From NCBI RefSeq assembly GCF_001638985.1, contig NW_017265190.1, positions 62,001 to 126,000 on the forward strand: a stretch of DNA of 64,000 bases, read 5' to 3'. This DNA comes from Phycomyces blakesleeanus NRRL 1555(-). Its lineage: Eukaryota > Mucoromycota > Mucoromycetes > Mucorales > Phycomycetaceae. This document shows positions 45,427 to 57,780 of this stretch, piece after piece; position 1 is the first letter of the stretch, and every line of letters starts with the position of its first letter. The notes below the pieces were generated by a model that saw only the letters and a list, made by a program, of their open reading frames with translations, did no database searches and was not told the origin of the DNA. The position numbers were made by a program, and so were the translations under genes.

Positions 45427-45800
45427 TTGAACAAAAAAGAAAAAAAAAAGCAGGGCTTTACTTTAATGAGGTTGAGTTTGGATCACCACATTGTTTCTGT
45501 TTTGAATAAAAAGTAAAGCACCAAGTTAGACAACGATGTATATGTGGTTGATTTCTGTAGACCGACTTCTTATTCTTGTAATAATACATGTATGTGGGTA
45601 GATTGGAATGATAGACTAAAAGAGCGAACAACAGAAAGGAAGAGGTGCCTTTGTCATATAGTATGTATAGGTGGTGGGTGTATAAAAGAAAACGTACATC
45701 ACAAAATAGGAGTTGATCATTGCAAACATTTGCCTTTGAGGTCGAATTGAGATCAAGAATATTCCAAGAGCCGATAGGTAAACCGACTTGATATGCGTAC

Positions 45801-45833
<33 letters not shown>

Positions 45834-46127
45834 TATATGTACATACACACACACCACAAGATAATAATAATATTAATAATAATTGCAATAACAATAACAA
45901 TAGCATTAATATTATGATGTACATGTATGTGCTATTCTATGCTATGTTGTCTTGTACTGTACTGTACTGTAATGTGCTGTGTGTAGATTACCACTGGGAT
46001 GATGTACAGTATTATCCAAAGGCCCGTTTGTGTAGCCACTAGAATTGACGGTCGAAGTTGTTTGAAGGGTTGAGACTTGTTGAACAGAGAGGATAGTCAA
46101 GGTAGCTATCAAGCAAAGAGGAGCCAT
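44994..46127 (-). CDS. Small cysteine-rich secreted protein, probably GPI-anchored, 232 aa, four exons
   Basis: Minus-strand exons 46127-45992, 45786-45698, 45565-45462 and 45363-44994 join in phase. It begins with a signal peptide (MAPLCLIATLTILSVQQVST). The mature part has regularly spaced cysteines: ANVCNDQLLFCD, CLTWCFTFYSKQKQCGDPNS, FCNVNTMAWGCDCKTKIPDC, PPYQWPVSIAECRGREDACN, NGCAEGTTKELCADGC, YRC. It ends with a hydrophobic tail (YSILLPVIIFIGLLG) after a Thr/Ser-poor linker, as in GPI signals. The C-x-C after a WGC core and the C...C...C order resemble a family of fungal GPI-anchored cysteine-rich proteins (DUF7707-like). That match is from memory of the pattern, not a search. It is convergent with the mannosidase gene. 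Confidence 0.75.
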
Positions 46128-47955
46128 TGTGAATCAAGAATGACAAATGGCCTTTCCTTTTCTTTCTTTTCTTTTCTTTTCTTTTTTTTACTGTTTTCTT
46201 GTAACGAAATTTATATACTTGTATAAAATCCAGAAATAAACAAGAAAGAAAGATAGAATAGAACTGTATGTCATTAATTGAAATAAGATAAAGATAAGGG
46301 TAATAGTGAAGTTAAAGAGGAGGTATATATATGTATATATATATATATATATATTTAGTTAGTTAATTAGTTGCTTGGTTACTTGGTTGCTTGGTTACTA
46401 AAATAAACTCTCCTATATAAAGAAGCCTAGACCATTCTATCTGGTGGTCGTTTGTTTGTAGAAATACTTATTGAGAATAATTGTAATAAGCAGTTAACCT
46501 ATTCAATAAATAAAAAAAAAAGAAAAGAAAAGTAGAAGCAAAAGTAGTGTCAGAAGAGGTGTTTTTTTTATGATTATTTAAATATTGCCAGTTCAACCCC
46601 TGTTGAATATTAAACTACTTTATTATAGTTCTGTAAGAGATCTCTTAAAACAACATTATCAATGTCTGAACGAAGTATGGATTGTGAATATGATTAATCG
46701 ATTCGATTGATTTTGTATATATTGGGGTGCTTGAGTTCTTTGGATCAGAATACTCAACCAAGATTAAGATCAAGTTGATGTTAAAGAGCAACGTATAGAT
46801 ATATCTATAGGATCCCCTGGCAGGTGTATTCATTATCTATGTATGTATAGATGATTTTCCTTGCTTCTACTTTTTTTTTATTTATGTATTTATTTCTGCA
46901 ACCATATGCGTCTTTACTGATGCTAGATATTGCGGAAATGCTGGTGCACGGTTGTGTATTGTTGGACTGAGATGTTTACATATGCAGATATATTGTTTTA
47001 ATACATCTCTTGTCATTCCAATATTTTGGGATAATGATTTTAATATTGAATATTAATTATACTACCTCGTCTTCTTCTTGTTTATTTTTTGATCAATTCC
47101 ACATACATTAAGAGAGAGAAAAGGGCTTATTCCATTTTTAGTAGATCATAATGCTTAAGGTCTTTTTATCCCTCTCTATCTCTATCTCTCAATGTTATCC
47201 ACTTTACACCCCTGCCCGTTTCATTCATTCGCTCATTCATTTTGCTCATTTGCTTCACTTTGTCTCTCGACTCCTTTTACTTTACAATTCCCCTAGATCC
47301 CCTTTATTTGACTTTCCAGCTCTATCTATCTCTCAATCTATCTCTACATTCATGTCTCTATGACTTTATTCCCTCTTGACTTGGCATAATATCCATTTAA
47401 TTCCTAGTGCTTTGAAACAAAGTATATATATATATATATATAATTAAATGAAGAATGAGAAAATTAGAAGAATACTATATAAAACAAGTTGATAGGATAA
47501 ACGGGTAAACGGATAACACTGGAATGAAAACAAAACAAGAAAAAAAAACTTGACTTGGGCTATTACCATTAGTAAAACTATTTCCTTTTGTTTGTTTGTT
47601 TGTTTGTCAGAAATACATTTTCACAAATGAAACAGGCATTATTTGCCTTTAAAAGATTATTTGTGCTATCCTCAGATCAATTAAGCTATTAAGCAACTCT
47701 GAACAAGCAAGTAAATAAGACAAAGATAAATCAAGGGGATTTGTTTTTTTCTTCTTCTTTTATATATGGTATATGAATATAGAGTACTAGTGAACCTAGT
47801 AAACATAGTAAATGAAGAAGTGCGTTTTAAGCGTCATTAAACGTTATGCTTGTGGTCAAAGACAATCAATTAAACTCACAACAGAAACAACAATAACAAG
47901 GGGATATTTGCCATACGAACTTTAACCCATAGGAAGGAGACAAGTGTTATACATC

Positions 47956-47989
<34 letters not shown>

Positions 47990-48726
47990 GGTAGTTAGGT
48001 AGGTAAAATAAACAAATAGACTATGATAATAAGCGTAATAATCAGAATAATACAGGATCTATATATATACATTTTGGTAAATATATATATATATATATAT
48101 ATCTTTAGTATCTTTCTTTCTTGCACGAGTTCCTTCTTACCCTTTTCTTTCTTTCTCGCTATTTCTTTAGCTAATCTACTCTACTTAATTCTACTCTACT
48201 CTACTCTGCTCAGCTCAGGTCTGTTGTGCTTTGCTCTATTACACTATATTTTCACATCGATATACATAGTTTTCTCTCTATCTCTCTATATATATATCTG
48301 TACATCTGTGCACGTACATACCTATACATACACACGCATTAATCACATACACATACGCATACACACACGCACATATATATACATATATATTTTTTCACTT
48401 GGTCTACATATCTATATACATATTACCTCTTTGTTTACAAAACATACCATTCATTAGTTAGCTACTTAGAAAAACAAATATATATATAAAAGAAAAAGGG
48501 GGTGAAACTAATACCTCAACAGTCACTGCTCATCCTCCCTTTCGATCCTCATCACTTCATTAACTCACCAGAAAAGAAAAAGAAAAAGAAAGAGGCAAAA
48601 GAAACAAAGTAAATCAACAATCGGCATCTCTTTCACTTCATTACACTTTTCTATTTTTACTTTTATATAGAGAATAAGAGTTAATCTTCGTTTCTTAATC
48701 TTTACAAACTGCATAGACTTGATGGA
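46128..48726. promoter_or_regulatory. 2.6-kb divergent intergenic region
   Basis: Lies between the divergent small cysteine-rich gene (-) and the exchanger gene (+). It is rich in simple repeats: AT runs near 46326, 47424 and 48078, a tatg run at 47955-47985, and CT-rich tracts upstream of 48700. No gene is recognised; the ATG-led frames here translate low-complexity sequence. Confidence 0.45.
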
Positions 48727-51700
48727 ATGTCGAATCGAATCACTGCCCTTTTTTGTTTCCTCATCGTCAGCGTCCTTGTGTTTTCACCTCTTCTAATACA
48801 ATCTGCTCCATTCAGAACAAGAAAAAGGAACCATTCAATTGAAGAAATCGTAAGGATTTATTATAAACCTTGTTATTATTTATATATATCAATATATATG
48901 CATAATTCTTTTATTCTATTTTTATTTATATACAAAAAAAAGCAAAAAAGAAAAAAAAAACAAAACTCCTGACGCCTGCATCCTTTTTTTTTTTTTAATT
49001 TTTTAATTTTTTAATTTTTTATTTAACCCTTTTTTTTTTGTTCTCCTCTCAAACCCCCCTTAATATATATAAATATAAATATAATTTTCTTTATGTGTTG
49101 ATAAATATGTATTGGTAAATGCATTTCTCTCGCTCGTTCGCTATACATCTTTATGTATGCTATTTGTCTATTTTAGTGCTCCGAAGTCGACCAACATATT
49201 GACCAATGTGCTTTTGTGACAAGAGCGTGTGACGGATTCAGTGGAGTGTTTCTACGATTCTACTATTGCACTGTATTATGGAAGCCTCTTTGTGTAATCA
49301 TTCTGGTAATAAATCTCTCACACTCTACAAGCTTCATGAATATAGATGCGTAGATACCTACATGCCGTACATGTTTATTATTGTGATTGTGATTTACTAA
49401 AATTGGCTATTGTTGTTTTTCATTAGTGTGCAACGCTCTTAATGTTATTTGGTGCTGTCAGTGTGGTAGCATCTGATTTTTTCTGTAAGTATTGAATCTT
49501 TGTATCTTATAGAATTATAAAGAAAATTTGCTTTACAAAAATTAAATTCATTTTAGGCCCCAATTTACAAACAATCTCTTCAAAGCTTGGGTTGTCAGAG
49601 AGCATGGTAAAATCAATGAAAATTTCAATTATATATATATATATATATGTATATATTATTTAAATTACTTTATTTGTACATATTTTACTAATATGTAAAT
49701 TTCATGAAACCACAAAAAAAACCAAAAAAAAACATAGGCTGGTGTCACAGTCTTGGCTTTTGGAAACGGTAGTCCGGATCTATTCAGTACATTTAGGCAA
49801 GTCTTATCAATACGTATACTCTTTGATATATACACAGTTACTAGAAAAACAAGAAATAAATTCTAAAGCTAAACTCGCAATGTATATTTGCCTTTATATC
49901 CTTATACCTATTCCTTCTAAAGTGCTATGGAGTCAGGGGCTGGTTCTTTGGCCATAGGCGAACTAATCGGAGCCGCATTCTTTATTGTCGCAATTGTATC
50001 CGGCTGCATGGGCATCATTCGGCCTTTCCAATCAAAAAAGGTTACTTTTCTAAGAGATGCTGCGTTCCTTACAGGAGCAGTCATGATGATTCTGGGGATC
50101 ATCTATCAACAGGCTATTCATTGGTACCATGGTCTTGGTTTGATATTCTACTATCTATCTTACGTCTCGGTCGTACTCTTGAGCAACTATCGCATGAATA
50201 GAACCAAGTCAGACAAACCAACAAAAGCTATGACCGAAACTTCATCACTTCTTGGTCACCAAGGTAAGAAAGAACCAAATGATGTGATGAGATCAAGAAA
50301 GTGGGGGAGGGGAACTAAAGATAAGTAAGGAATTAAGGAGAAAAGCGATCTTTACTAGTCATATATATATATATATATATGTATAAATATAAATATTTAA
50401 AATATTCTTATTACTCTATATACATGTGTGTGTATGTGTGTTTGTACAACTGGTAGTCAGGATACCTTACAAGCCAGCTCAAATAACAAACCTTCCAGAT
50501 CAATCACATCTAGAAGATCAACATGACAAGTATAACACTCATCACAACAACCAGCACCACCATCACCAAGGTCACATTATACGACCCGTGTTACCCAGTC
50601 AACCTTCACGCCTTTCTTTAAGAATCGATACTACCAATCTCCCAAGATCACCGAGTTCACTTGGATCAATATCAGCTCGAGCCCATCGTCCTTCAATGAC
50701 TCCACGTGTTGGCATGCGTACATCTCTTTTTAGTGCTATGGAGGTACGTCTTCGATATTATATATATATATATATATTTGCTTTTCCTTATTTGTTATTG
50801 AGTATTTCCAACCACATTTTTTTTTCATATTTCAATAGCTTAAAGAGAAATTTGATTCACTTAAAAGAGCTTCATCTTCCCACCATATCCCTCTCACAAA
50901 ACGAAACCGCCAAATATCAATGCCACATGAAGTGTCCAAACATGCCATTTCACCTGGCCAATCATTTAACCCGGGTTCTGAACGACGACCAAGAGCAAAC
51001 ACTCTGACAGATCAACTGAAGGTCTCAATGCCATCTCCTAATACCGCTCATAACAGTAATACTAATATCAGTGCCCACTCTACGCCAAATACAACCAACG
51101 CAAACGCAAACGCGAATAAAAATGGAAATTCAAATGGAAACATCAGTATATTGACTACCAGTGGGATGCAGCGTTCACAGACCAGAAATAGCTCGAATAG
51201 CAGTACCGGAATTGCAGAAGACTACTTTACATACCTATCTACACAATCTAGTCTCCATGACTACAAACCAGAATCATCTACCTTTGATATAGTTTCCCCA
51301 TCATTGCATTCACAGGACTACTACTATCAACACCCTAATCAACAGCACAATCAACAAAGTCAGGGCCAAAAGATCCCAGAGATCAGACTTGCTCCTCCAC
51401 ATACACCAAAACCACTCGAACTATCACCATTCAATCATCCAGAATTCTGCCCTGGTCCATTATTCCCACTACCCCCACATCATTACCATAGTACGAATAG
51501 TAATTATCTTCATCTCCATAACCATAACCATAATCATAATCATAATCATAATCATCAACAGCATCATCAGTTACCATCTTCATTATTCTCTCCCACATTT
51601 GATGACAACAATACCACCACCGCCATCCCACAACTCTATCCGTGGCACAGCTATGCAACAGCCGGGTCTCCGCTCCTTTCTCTTCCTTCTCCGTCACCTT

Positions 51701-53357
51701 CGCAACAATGCTCGCCGTCTTCTTGTACGATGTGGTTAGAAGACATCTGCCAGACATTGTTCCCAACTCTCCAACAATGGCACACCAAATCCGTTTTGGG
51801 AAAGATCTCGTCTTTGGTTGCCACACCGATCGTGCTTGTCTTTACACTCACCATACCTGTCGCAGAATCCGAGGATGTCAAGGTGGATGGTGTGCACATT
51901 CTGGAACATTCTGGAGGTCAAGATCAAGATCAAGTTCAAGTTCAAGCTCAAACTCAAACTCAGGGTCAGGGTCAGGCTCAAACTCAAGCTCAAGCTCAAG
52001 CTCAAGCTCAAGCTCAATCTCAATATAATATGTTTGGAAATATCAACAATGGTGCTATTAGTAATATAAATAACACCGATAGTATTAATATCAGTAATGA
52101 TAGTAATGGTAGTACTCTTAATGGCACCGTCAACGGTGCTTACTATTATAACAGTGGTTATTGTGGTGTTAATTGCAATGCGGATGCCGAAGAAGGTGAC
52201 TGTGAAGAAGAATGCGGCGCACAGACCAATGGGTTCCTTGCGGTACCGGTGCAGGTAGAACAAGCTGAGGACGAAGAGGAGGTGGAAGTAGACGAGGATG
52301 TTAGCCAAGGCTGGTGTAGATGGTTACTAGCCACCCAGGCAGTGACTAGCACGACCTTTCTATTTACTGTCATGGCTGTCCACCAAATGATTCCTTATTG
52401 GGCTATTGTGGTTGGAACATGTCTAGGTGGTGTGCTATCTATTGGGGTCTTACGGACAACCCGGCAGGATGAACCGCCCTCGTGGTTCTGGATGCTTTCC
52501 TTTGCCGGGTTCTACGTTGCGCTTCACTGGATATTCTTACTTGCTAACCAGATGGTTGGATTATTAGAGGCAAGTAGATAAAGATACATATGAAGATGGG
52601 TGGTAGAGTTTTGGCTATTGTTGGATTTATATATATATATATATTTATAGGGAATTTATGTTGTTTATTGTTTTACTAACAAAATAATGTGGATATATAT
52701 TTGATTTTATTAGGCATTTGGAAAGATTTTTGACATCAGTGAGGCTATCATGGGGCTGACAGTGTTTGCTCTTGTAAGTATTGTTTCAAGTAGATAAAAG
52801 GGGATCTGGCTATCGATCATTTAGATTGACTGGATGTATTAATTCTGGTTGGGTTTTGTAGGGAAATAGTATTGGCGATTTCGTAGCAAATACAGCCATT
52901 GCAAAGGTAAATAGGACTAGATATCTAATACATATATATATATATATATATATATATTAACGCCTGATGACTCTTCTTTATGGATATAACATTGTATAAT
53001 GATGATATAGATGGGCCTACCTACAATGGCAATCTCTGCTTGTTATGCTGGTCCTTTGTTGAGTAAGGGATTCTTTTTGTCACTGTTGGTGGTTTGAATA
53101 TTGACAGAATGTATTTAATTTATTTAGATATGGTACTTGGTGTTGGTGTGTCAGCCACCTATCAGACCTGGAAGACAGGTCGTCCGTATGCACTCAATAT
53201 TGAGCCAACGATTGTCGTGTCTTCAGCTGGCCTGTTGCTAGTCCTGTTTAGTACGTTGATGGTGGTGATCAATAATGATTATCACATCAATCAACGGCTT
53301 GGCTGGTGGATGATTTTTGTGTACTCTGTATGTCTTGTCATTAATTTGATATTATAA
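48727..53357 (+). CDS. NCX-type cation/calcium exchanger, 1054 aa, twelve exons
   Basis: Exons 48727-48849, 49177-49305, 49427-49484, 49557-49606, 49738-49796, 49923-50263, 50457-50743, 50839-52569, 52714-52773, 52862-52906, 53011-53062 and 53128-53357 sum to 1055 codons including the stop. A signal-like hydrophobic start (ITALFCFLIVSVLVFSPLLI) is followed by a Cys-containing loop and membrane helices. The two alpha repeats of the Na+/Ca2+ exchanger superfamily are clear: TVLAFGNGSPDLFSTFSA with GELIGAAFFIVAIVSG, and VFALGNSIGDFVANTAIA with SACYAGPLLNMVLGVGVS. The layout fits the NCLX/CCX/Ecm27 branch, which moves Ca2+ across organelle or plasma membranes. Between the repeats lies a very long hydrophilic loop with NANANAN, HNHNHN and QAQAQA runs and an acidic stretch. 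Two introns use GC donors. Confidence 0.9.
49797..49922 (+). other. GC-AG intron 5 of the exchanger gene
   Basis: The exon ends ACATTTAG and the intron starts GCAAGT, the consensus for GC donors. It ends at AG 49922. Joining gives FSTFSAMESGAG, the conserved first alpha repeat. No GT donor near the junction preserves that frame. Confidence 0.85.
52570..52713 (+). other. GC-AG intron 8 of the exchanger gene
   Basis: The exon ends TTATTAGAG and the intron starts GCAAGTAG, ending at AG 52713. The join reads GLLEAFGKIFDISEAIMGLT, as expected before the second alpha repeat. Using the GT three bases downstream (GCAAGT) instead would create a frameshift and an early stop. Confidence 0.85.
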
Positions 53358-53873
53358 TCTTCATATAATATTTTATATATTTTATATTTAATAAAAACAA
53401 AATACATTTACTTTATATAATACACATCGATAGCGATAGGAACAATTCCTTCTATATAGCTAATTCAGGCGCTGACGATGTAAATAATATACACGTGTAA
53501 ATGAATAAGATTTTGTTTTCAAGATATAATAATAATAATAAAAGAAAGGCCATTCCAGTATAAGTATATTCTGTCCTGCTTTTGTCTGTAAGAGGAATAT
53601 ATACTCAAGTGTCCATATTTCTACCGTGACATTTGTCACACATTAATAATAATTCCAGTCAACAAAAGAAAAATAGAGCTATTGTCATTTATCATTAGTA
53701 TTATACTGCCTTGATATTCTTTAATAGCCAGTCAATCCTACACAGTATATATATATATATTTAAATGTTCAAATATACGATAATTTTACTTGTTAAGAAA
53801 TGAAGCAAAAAAAATAATCTACATTTTAAACTACGCACAAGATTAGTGAACAAGATCTTTTCTTTTTTTTTTT
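53358..53873. other. Intergenic region
   Basis: 3' flank of the exchanger gene up to the MULE target duplication. AT-rich; no gene seen. Confidence 0.5.
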
Positions 53874-53882
53874 AAAAAAAAA

Positions 53883-56800
53883 GGGGGAAGCTTACGGACA
53901 GCCTGGCGGGACAGCCTGGCGGGACAGCCTGAAAGGACAGCCTGAAAGTGTATTACGTCACCTAGTCACGTATTTGGGCAAATGTCATATTGGTGGGACA
54001 GCCTGGGCAGCCTGGGCAGCCTGGAAATATGTTACTAAACTTACTTCACGTATTTAGGCAAATGTTCATTTTTTTGAGGCAGTCAGATTTTTGATATATG
54101 TTTAATGATTCAAAAAATAAAATAAAAAAGCATTGAAAATAAAGATAAATAAATAAATTAATAATAATATGAATAATAATAAAAAAACTTGATAAGAGAT
54201 AAGGAGATAAATATAAAAACAAGGAAATGGAATAAAAAAGAAAAAGAAAATAAAAAGATCTACAAAATAAGATAAATATTAATATTATTGAATGGAATTC
54301 CGTTATGAAATCCATACCTTGGTAGTTAATACAGAATGGAAAAGTCCTCTAGGTTATATTTTTTTACTATGGCTTTGTGAAATGGGTTTATCTGCGGCCA
54401 ATTGAAGTTTCTGGTTGGTTTACGTTTTGCGAGGAGAAAGTGGTTGATGTCTAGAATAAGTATAATAGGTTCGAATCTGTCTGGTGTGGTGGTGAATGGT
54501 ACAAATAGACAGTCGCCGGTTTCTCTTGGAGTATTCCAATATACGGCTACGGTTCTGTTATATGCATTTGCTACGAGTTGTGGATGGTCAATTGTACCAA
54601 ACCAATGCTGTTGAGGGAGGGGCGAGCGTTTGTCTTGTAGACTGATAATAATGGGTTTGTGGATGCAGGCATATGGCCGTGCTCTATTCTTCCTCGGTAA
54701 TGAGTATGTTGATATTTTAAATAGTTTTCTAACATTTTGTCTTTGACTTCAGGCCATCGCTCCTGGTTCTGATATACTTCCATTGCTATTGCTCTATAGC
54801 CACAATTGCCATCTGCTTCCGGAGAGAATATCTGAGATATTTGGTGTGGGGCGATTGTAAGATTAGTCAGAAGTGTATGGTCACATGGTGAACCTAGGTT
54901 AATAATTTTTTTTAATGCTTTTTGTTGTTTTTCTAAAGATAATTCATGTCTAGAAAATCGAAAAAAGTCGAATGAGTTAAATCTGAACAATATGTTATAA
55001 TAAAGACTTACTTTTTTTGTTTTTTTTCAGTTTTAGTTTTTTTTGTTGTTTCTTCTTTTTCTGCTTCTAGACAGTGCTCTAGGGCAATCATTTTTCTTTT
55101 TGTATTTTTAGGTCTGCCTTTGATGGCTTCCACTACTGTTGGACCATTAAGGTTCTCAAGTTTCTGCTTGGAGTCTAGTTCTATTATTTTGTCGATGTAT
55201 TCTTCGAAATGTATTTGCTGTTGTTTGCTTTGGGCGTTGGTAAGTATTTGAGTAACCCGTTCAAGCTTATATGCGAGTTGGGGTGTTATTGTGGTAATTT
55301 TAGTGATGTTTTTAGGTACAGGTAGTGCATTGTGAATAATTGAGTGGTCTGTACATAATTATATATAAAAAGAGAAAATAGTTTAATAACATATATGTAT
55401 ATATATATACATTACCTTCTCCTTCTAAGTAGTTTATTCTCCATCGTCTGGGAATGCAAGAAATTGGGATTTTTTTATACTGCGCAAGTTGATGGTAGCA
55501 GGGCAAGAGATAGTTGTAGTTAATGAGGCATTCGCACTCTTTTGTGAGTTTTTCAGGTATAATTGATTTGGCAAGTTCAAGTTTGATGTGGTCCATTGCA
55601 AAACGACAAACTTTGTGGCGAATATCATTCAGCCTGGAAGAATTGATTTTATCAAACACAACGGTAGTGCTCTCTCCGAGACACTTCGTTGTCAATCTGC
55701 GCTTTCGATCATCGACCTGTAAAATTTACAAAAACATTTCAATTAGTTATTGTTATTATAAAGTTTAATCAATTGATATTTAAGATAACAAAGCATAGAC
55801 GTACCAACGCTTCATACCACTTGACAACTTTCATGGTAACTGTCTTCAGTTTACCGGAAGAAGTTCCAAGGGCATGCTTCAGAGAAGCATGTGAAATTTC
55901 TGCACGGTTGGAAGTGCGATTTCCAAAGTGAGGATGCTTAAAAACATAGGTGTTTACCCAGTTCTCTTTGTCATGCATTTTTCTGATAACGTATATAAAA
56001 AATAATGTCATTATTTATCGTTAACAAACTGTTTCCAGCAAATATAACAGCACTTTGCATACCTCTCAAGGAAAGCTTTGGCACTTTTTCCTTGATCTTT
56101 ACAATTGTCTTTTGCAAACCTGAGATATGCATCAATCTCTTTTTTCTCTTCTTCGGAAGTGGTGCACTTCAACGCAATTTGGTCAAGATGACCGGCTAAC
56201 TCATCCAAGAAGCCTCTCTTGTCCCCATTCTCGTCTTCCTTCATCATTGGCAATAGCTGCTTCTTAAAATTATCCTTAATGTGCTTATAGCACAGCAGCT
56301 GCTTACACTCAGGGAAAGCATTTGTAATTGCATTCCTTAATTCTTTCTCATTGTCAGTGATAAACACACTTGGAAGTAGAGGTATTGCGGTGATTGTGTT
56401 GTTGTGGTTGTTTTTGTTGCCGCTGCTGCTATCATTAACATCTGGCTAGACAGAATCGCGCAGACAGCGAAGTACCCATAGATAGTTGTCTATCGTTTCG
56501 TGATCCACCCAAGCTCCAGCAATTGGGAAAGTCTTCAAAGTCGTACAGGGGGTTCCACTTACATTGCTGGCACCAACAATGTTGACATATGTCATTCGGT
56601 GACTATTCGTCTTGTACGTAGCGTCTATTACAATGGTTTCTGGTATTCTTCTTGCTTCGTCAATGGCATCCTTATGGATGAAAAACACCATGTTGATTTT
56701 GTTTTCCTTATCATCACCAACATTGTGCCGGACATAAAAGTCCAATTCTTGCAATGCAGTAATGAAACTAAACATTTCTCTTCCTTCTTCTGACTTTCCG

Positions 56801-57771
56801 AATTGTTGTTTGATATTTTTGATATCTTGACGGATAACCTTGGTGTACCCACTTCTCTTCAAGTTATTGAAGATGGTGGATACATCATCGTTTTCCTCAA
56901 GGTGTCGGACAACAAGAGCCATGGCTTCAGGTTCAAGCTTTCGATGCATGGCATATGCTCTGCGGTCTTCCACAATCTGATGATTGTGTTTTGCCTCGCG
57001 GGAGTAGACTATAATCTTTCCATCTTTCTTTTTTGAGGCATACACAAAACAAGGACAGCCACTCTTTTGGGTATCCTTTACGCGTTGTCTCTCCCATTCA
57101 GGAATAGGGGTTTCTTGGTTGACAGAGACTTCTGGAACAATTTTTTCGGTCTTTCTAGTGTCTCTATATTCCCCGTAGTGCTTACAGATCATTCTTATAC
57201 GGGTGCTTGAGGAAGAATAAGTAGTGAATGCAATATTATGCTTAGCACCATATGCTTTGGTGGCTTCACGAACAGCTACAGTTGAAGAGAATTCTCTTCC
57301 AACAAGAAATATCGAGTTGAACTCGGTCAGGGCAGCATTGTACTTCTTTGAAGAAGTCTCACTAACAATGACATGGTCATTGGTGTTGTTGATGTTTTTG
57401 GTGTTGTTGATGCTGCTCATCTTAGAATGTCAAAAAAATTATGCGCTGATGTTGTAGTAAAAAAAGGGCAGTGATTTTATTGGCAAACTAAAGAACACTT
57501 TATATAGTCCCCCCTCCCCCCCTCCGCCCAAAAAAATGAACATTTGCCTAAATACGTGAAGTAAGTTTAGTAACATATTTCCAGGCTGCCCAGGCTGTCC
57601 AGGCTGTCGAGACTGCCCAGGCTGCCCAGGCTGCCCAGGCTGTCCCACTAATATGACATTTGCCCAAACACGTGACTAGGTGACGTAATACACTTTCAGG
57701 CTGTCCTTTCAGGCTGTCCTTTCAGGCTGTCCCGCCAGGCTGTCCCGCCAGGCTGTCCGTAAGCTTCCCCG
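53883..57771 (-). mobile_element. MULE-OTU transposon with long terminal inverted repeats, 3889 bp
   Basis: The left end GGGGGAAGCTTACGGACAGC and the right end (reverse complement CGGGGAAGCTTACGGACAGC) start inverted repeats of roughly 190 and 250 bp. The repeats share tattacgtcacctagtcacg and ttacttcacgtattt blocks and clusters of a GGACAGCCT / AGGCTGTCC unit. Nine A residues flank each side (53874-53882 and 57772-57780), a 9-bp target duplication as in MULEs, although in an A-tract it could partly be chance. One minus-strand gene fills the element. The old, CpG-depleted copy at 4232-4422 plus 9203-10055 belongs to the same family. Confidence 0.9.
54326..57420 (-). pseudogene. MULE transposase with SWIM and OTU domains, broken by TAG and a frameshift
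   Basis: Exon 1 (57420-56030) starts MSSINNTKNINNTNDHVIVS and has a FAR1-like part (KHNIAFTTYSSSSTRIRMIC...GCPCFVYASKK), the first Asp (VIDATYKTNSHRMTYVN), a TAG at 56443-56445, then the second Asp (FITDNEKELRNAI) and LLCYKHIKDNF. Exon 2 (55982-55805) has the Glu motif TSNRAEISHASLKHALG. Exon 3 (55716-55416) holds a SWIM finger (CECLINYNYLLPCYH). Exon 4 (from 55348) ends in a basic RPKNTKRK linker. The exon from 54949 encodes an OTU domain with Asp/Cys in SPEADGNCGYRAIA. A frameshift near 54690 separates it from QHWFGTIDHPQLVANAYNRT and the His motif ILDINHFLLAKRKP. It ends at 54326. Confidence 0.88.
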
Positions 57772-57780
57772 AAAAAAAAA

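Noticed and set aside
48023..48457. 144-codon open frame upstream of the exchanger
   Set aside because: It translates AT/CT simple repeats into Tyr-Ile runs and has no family pattern.
52572..52580. GT donor just inside exchanger intron 8
   Set aside because: Using it shifts the frame and gives a stop before the conserved second alpha repeat; the GC donor does not.
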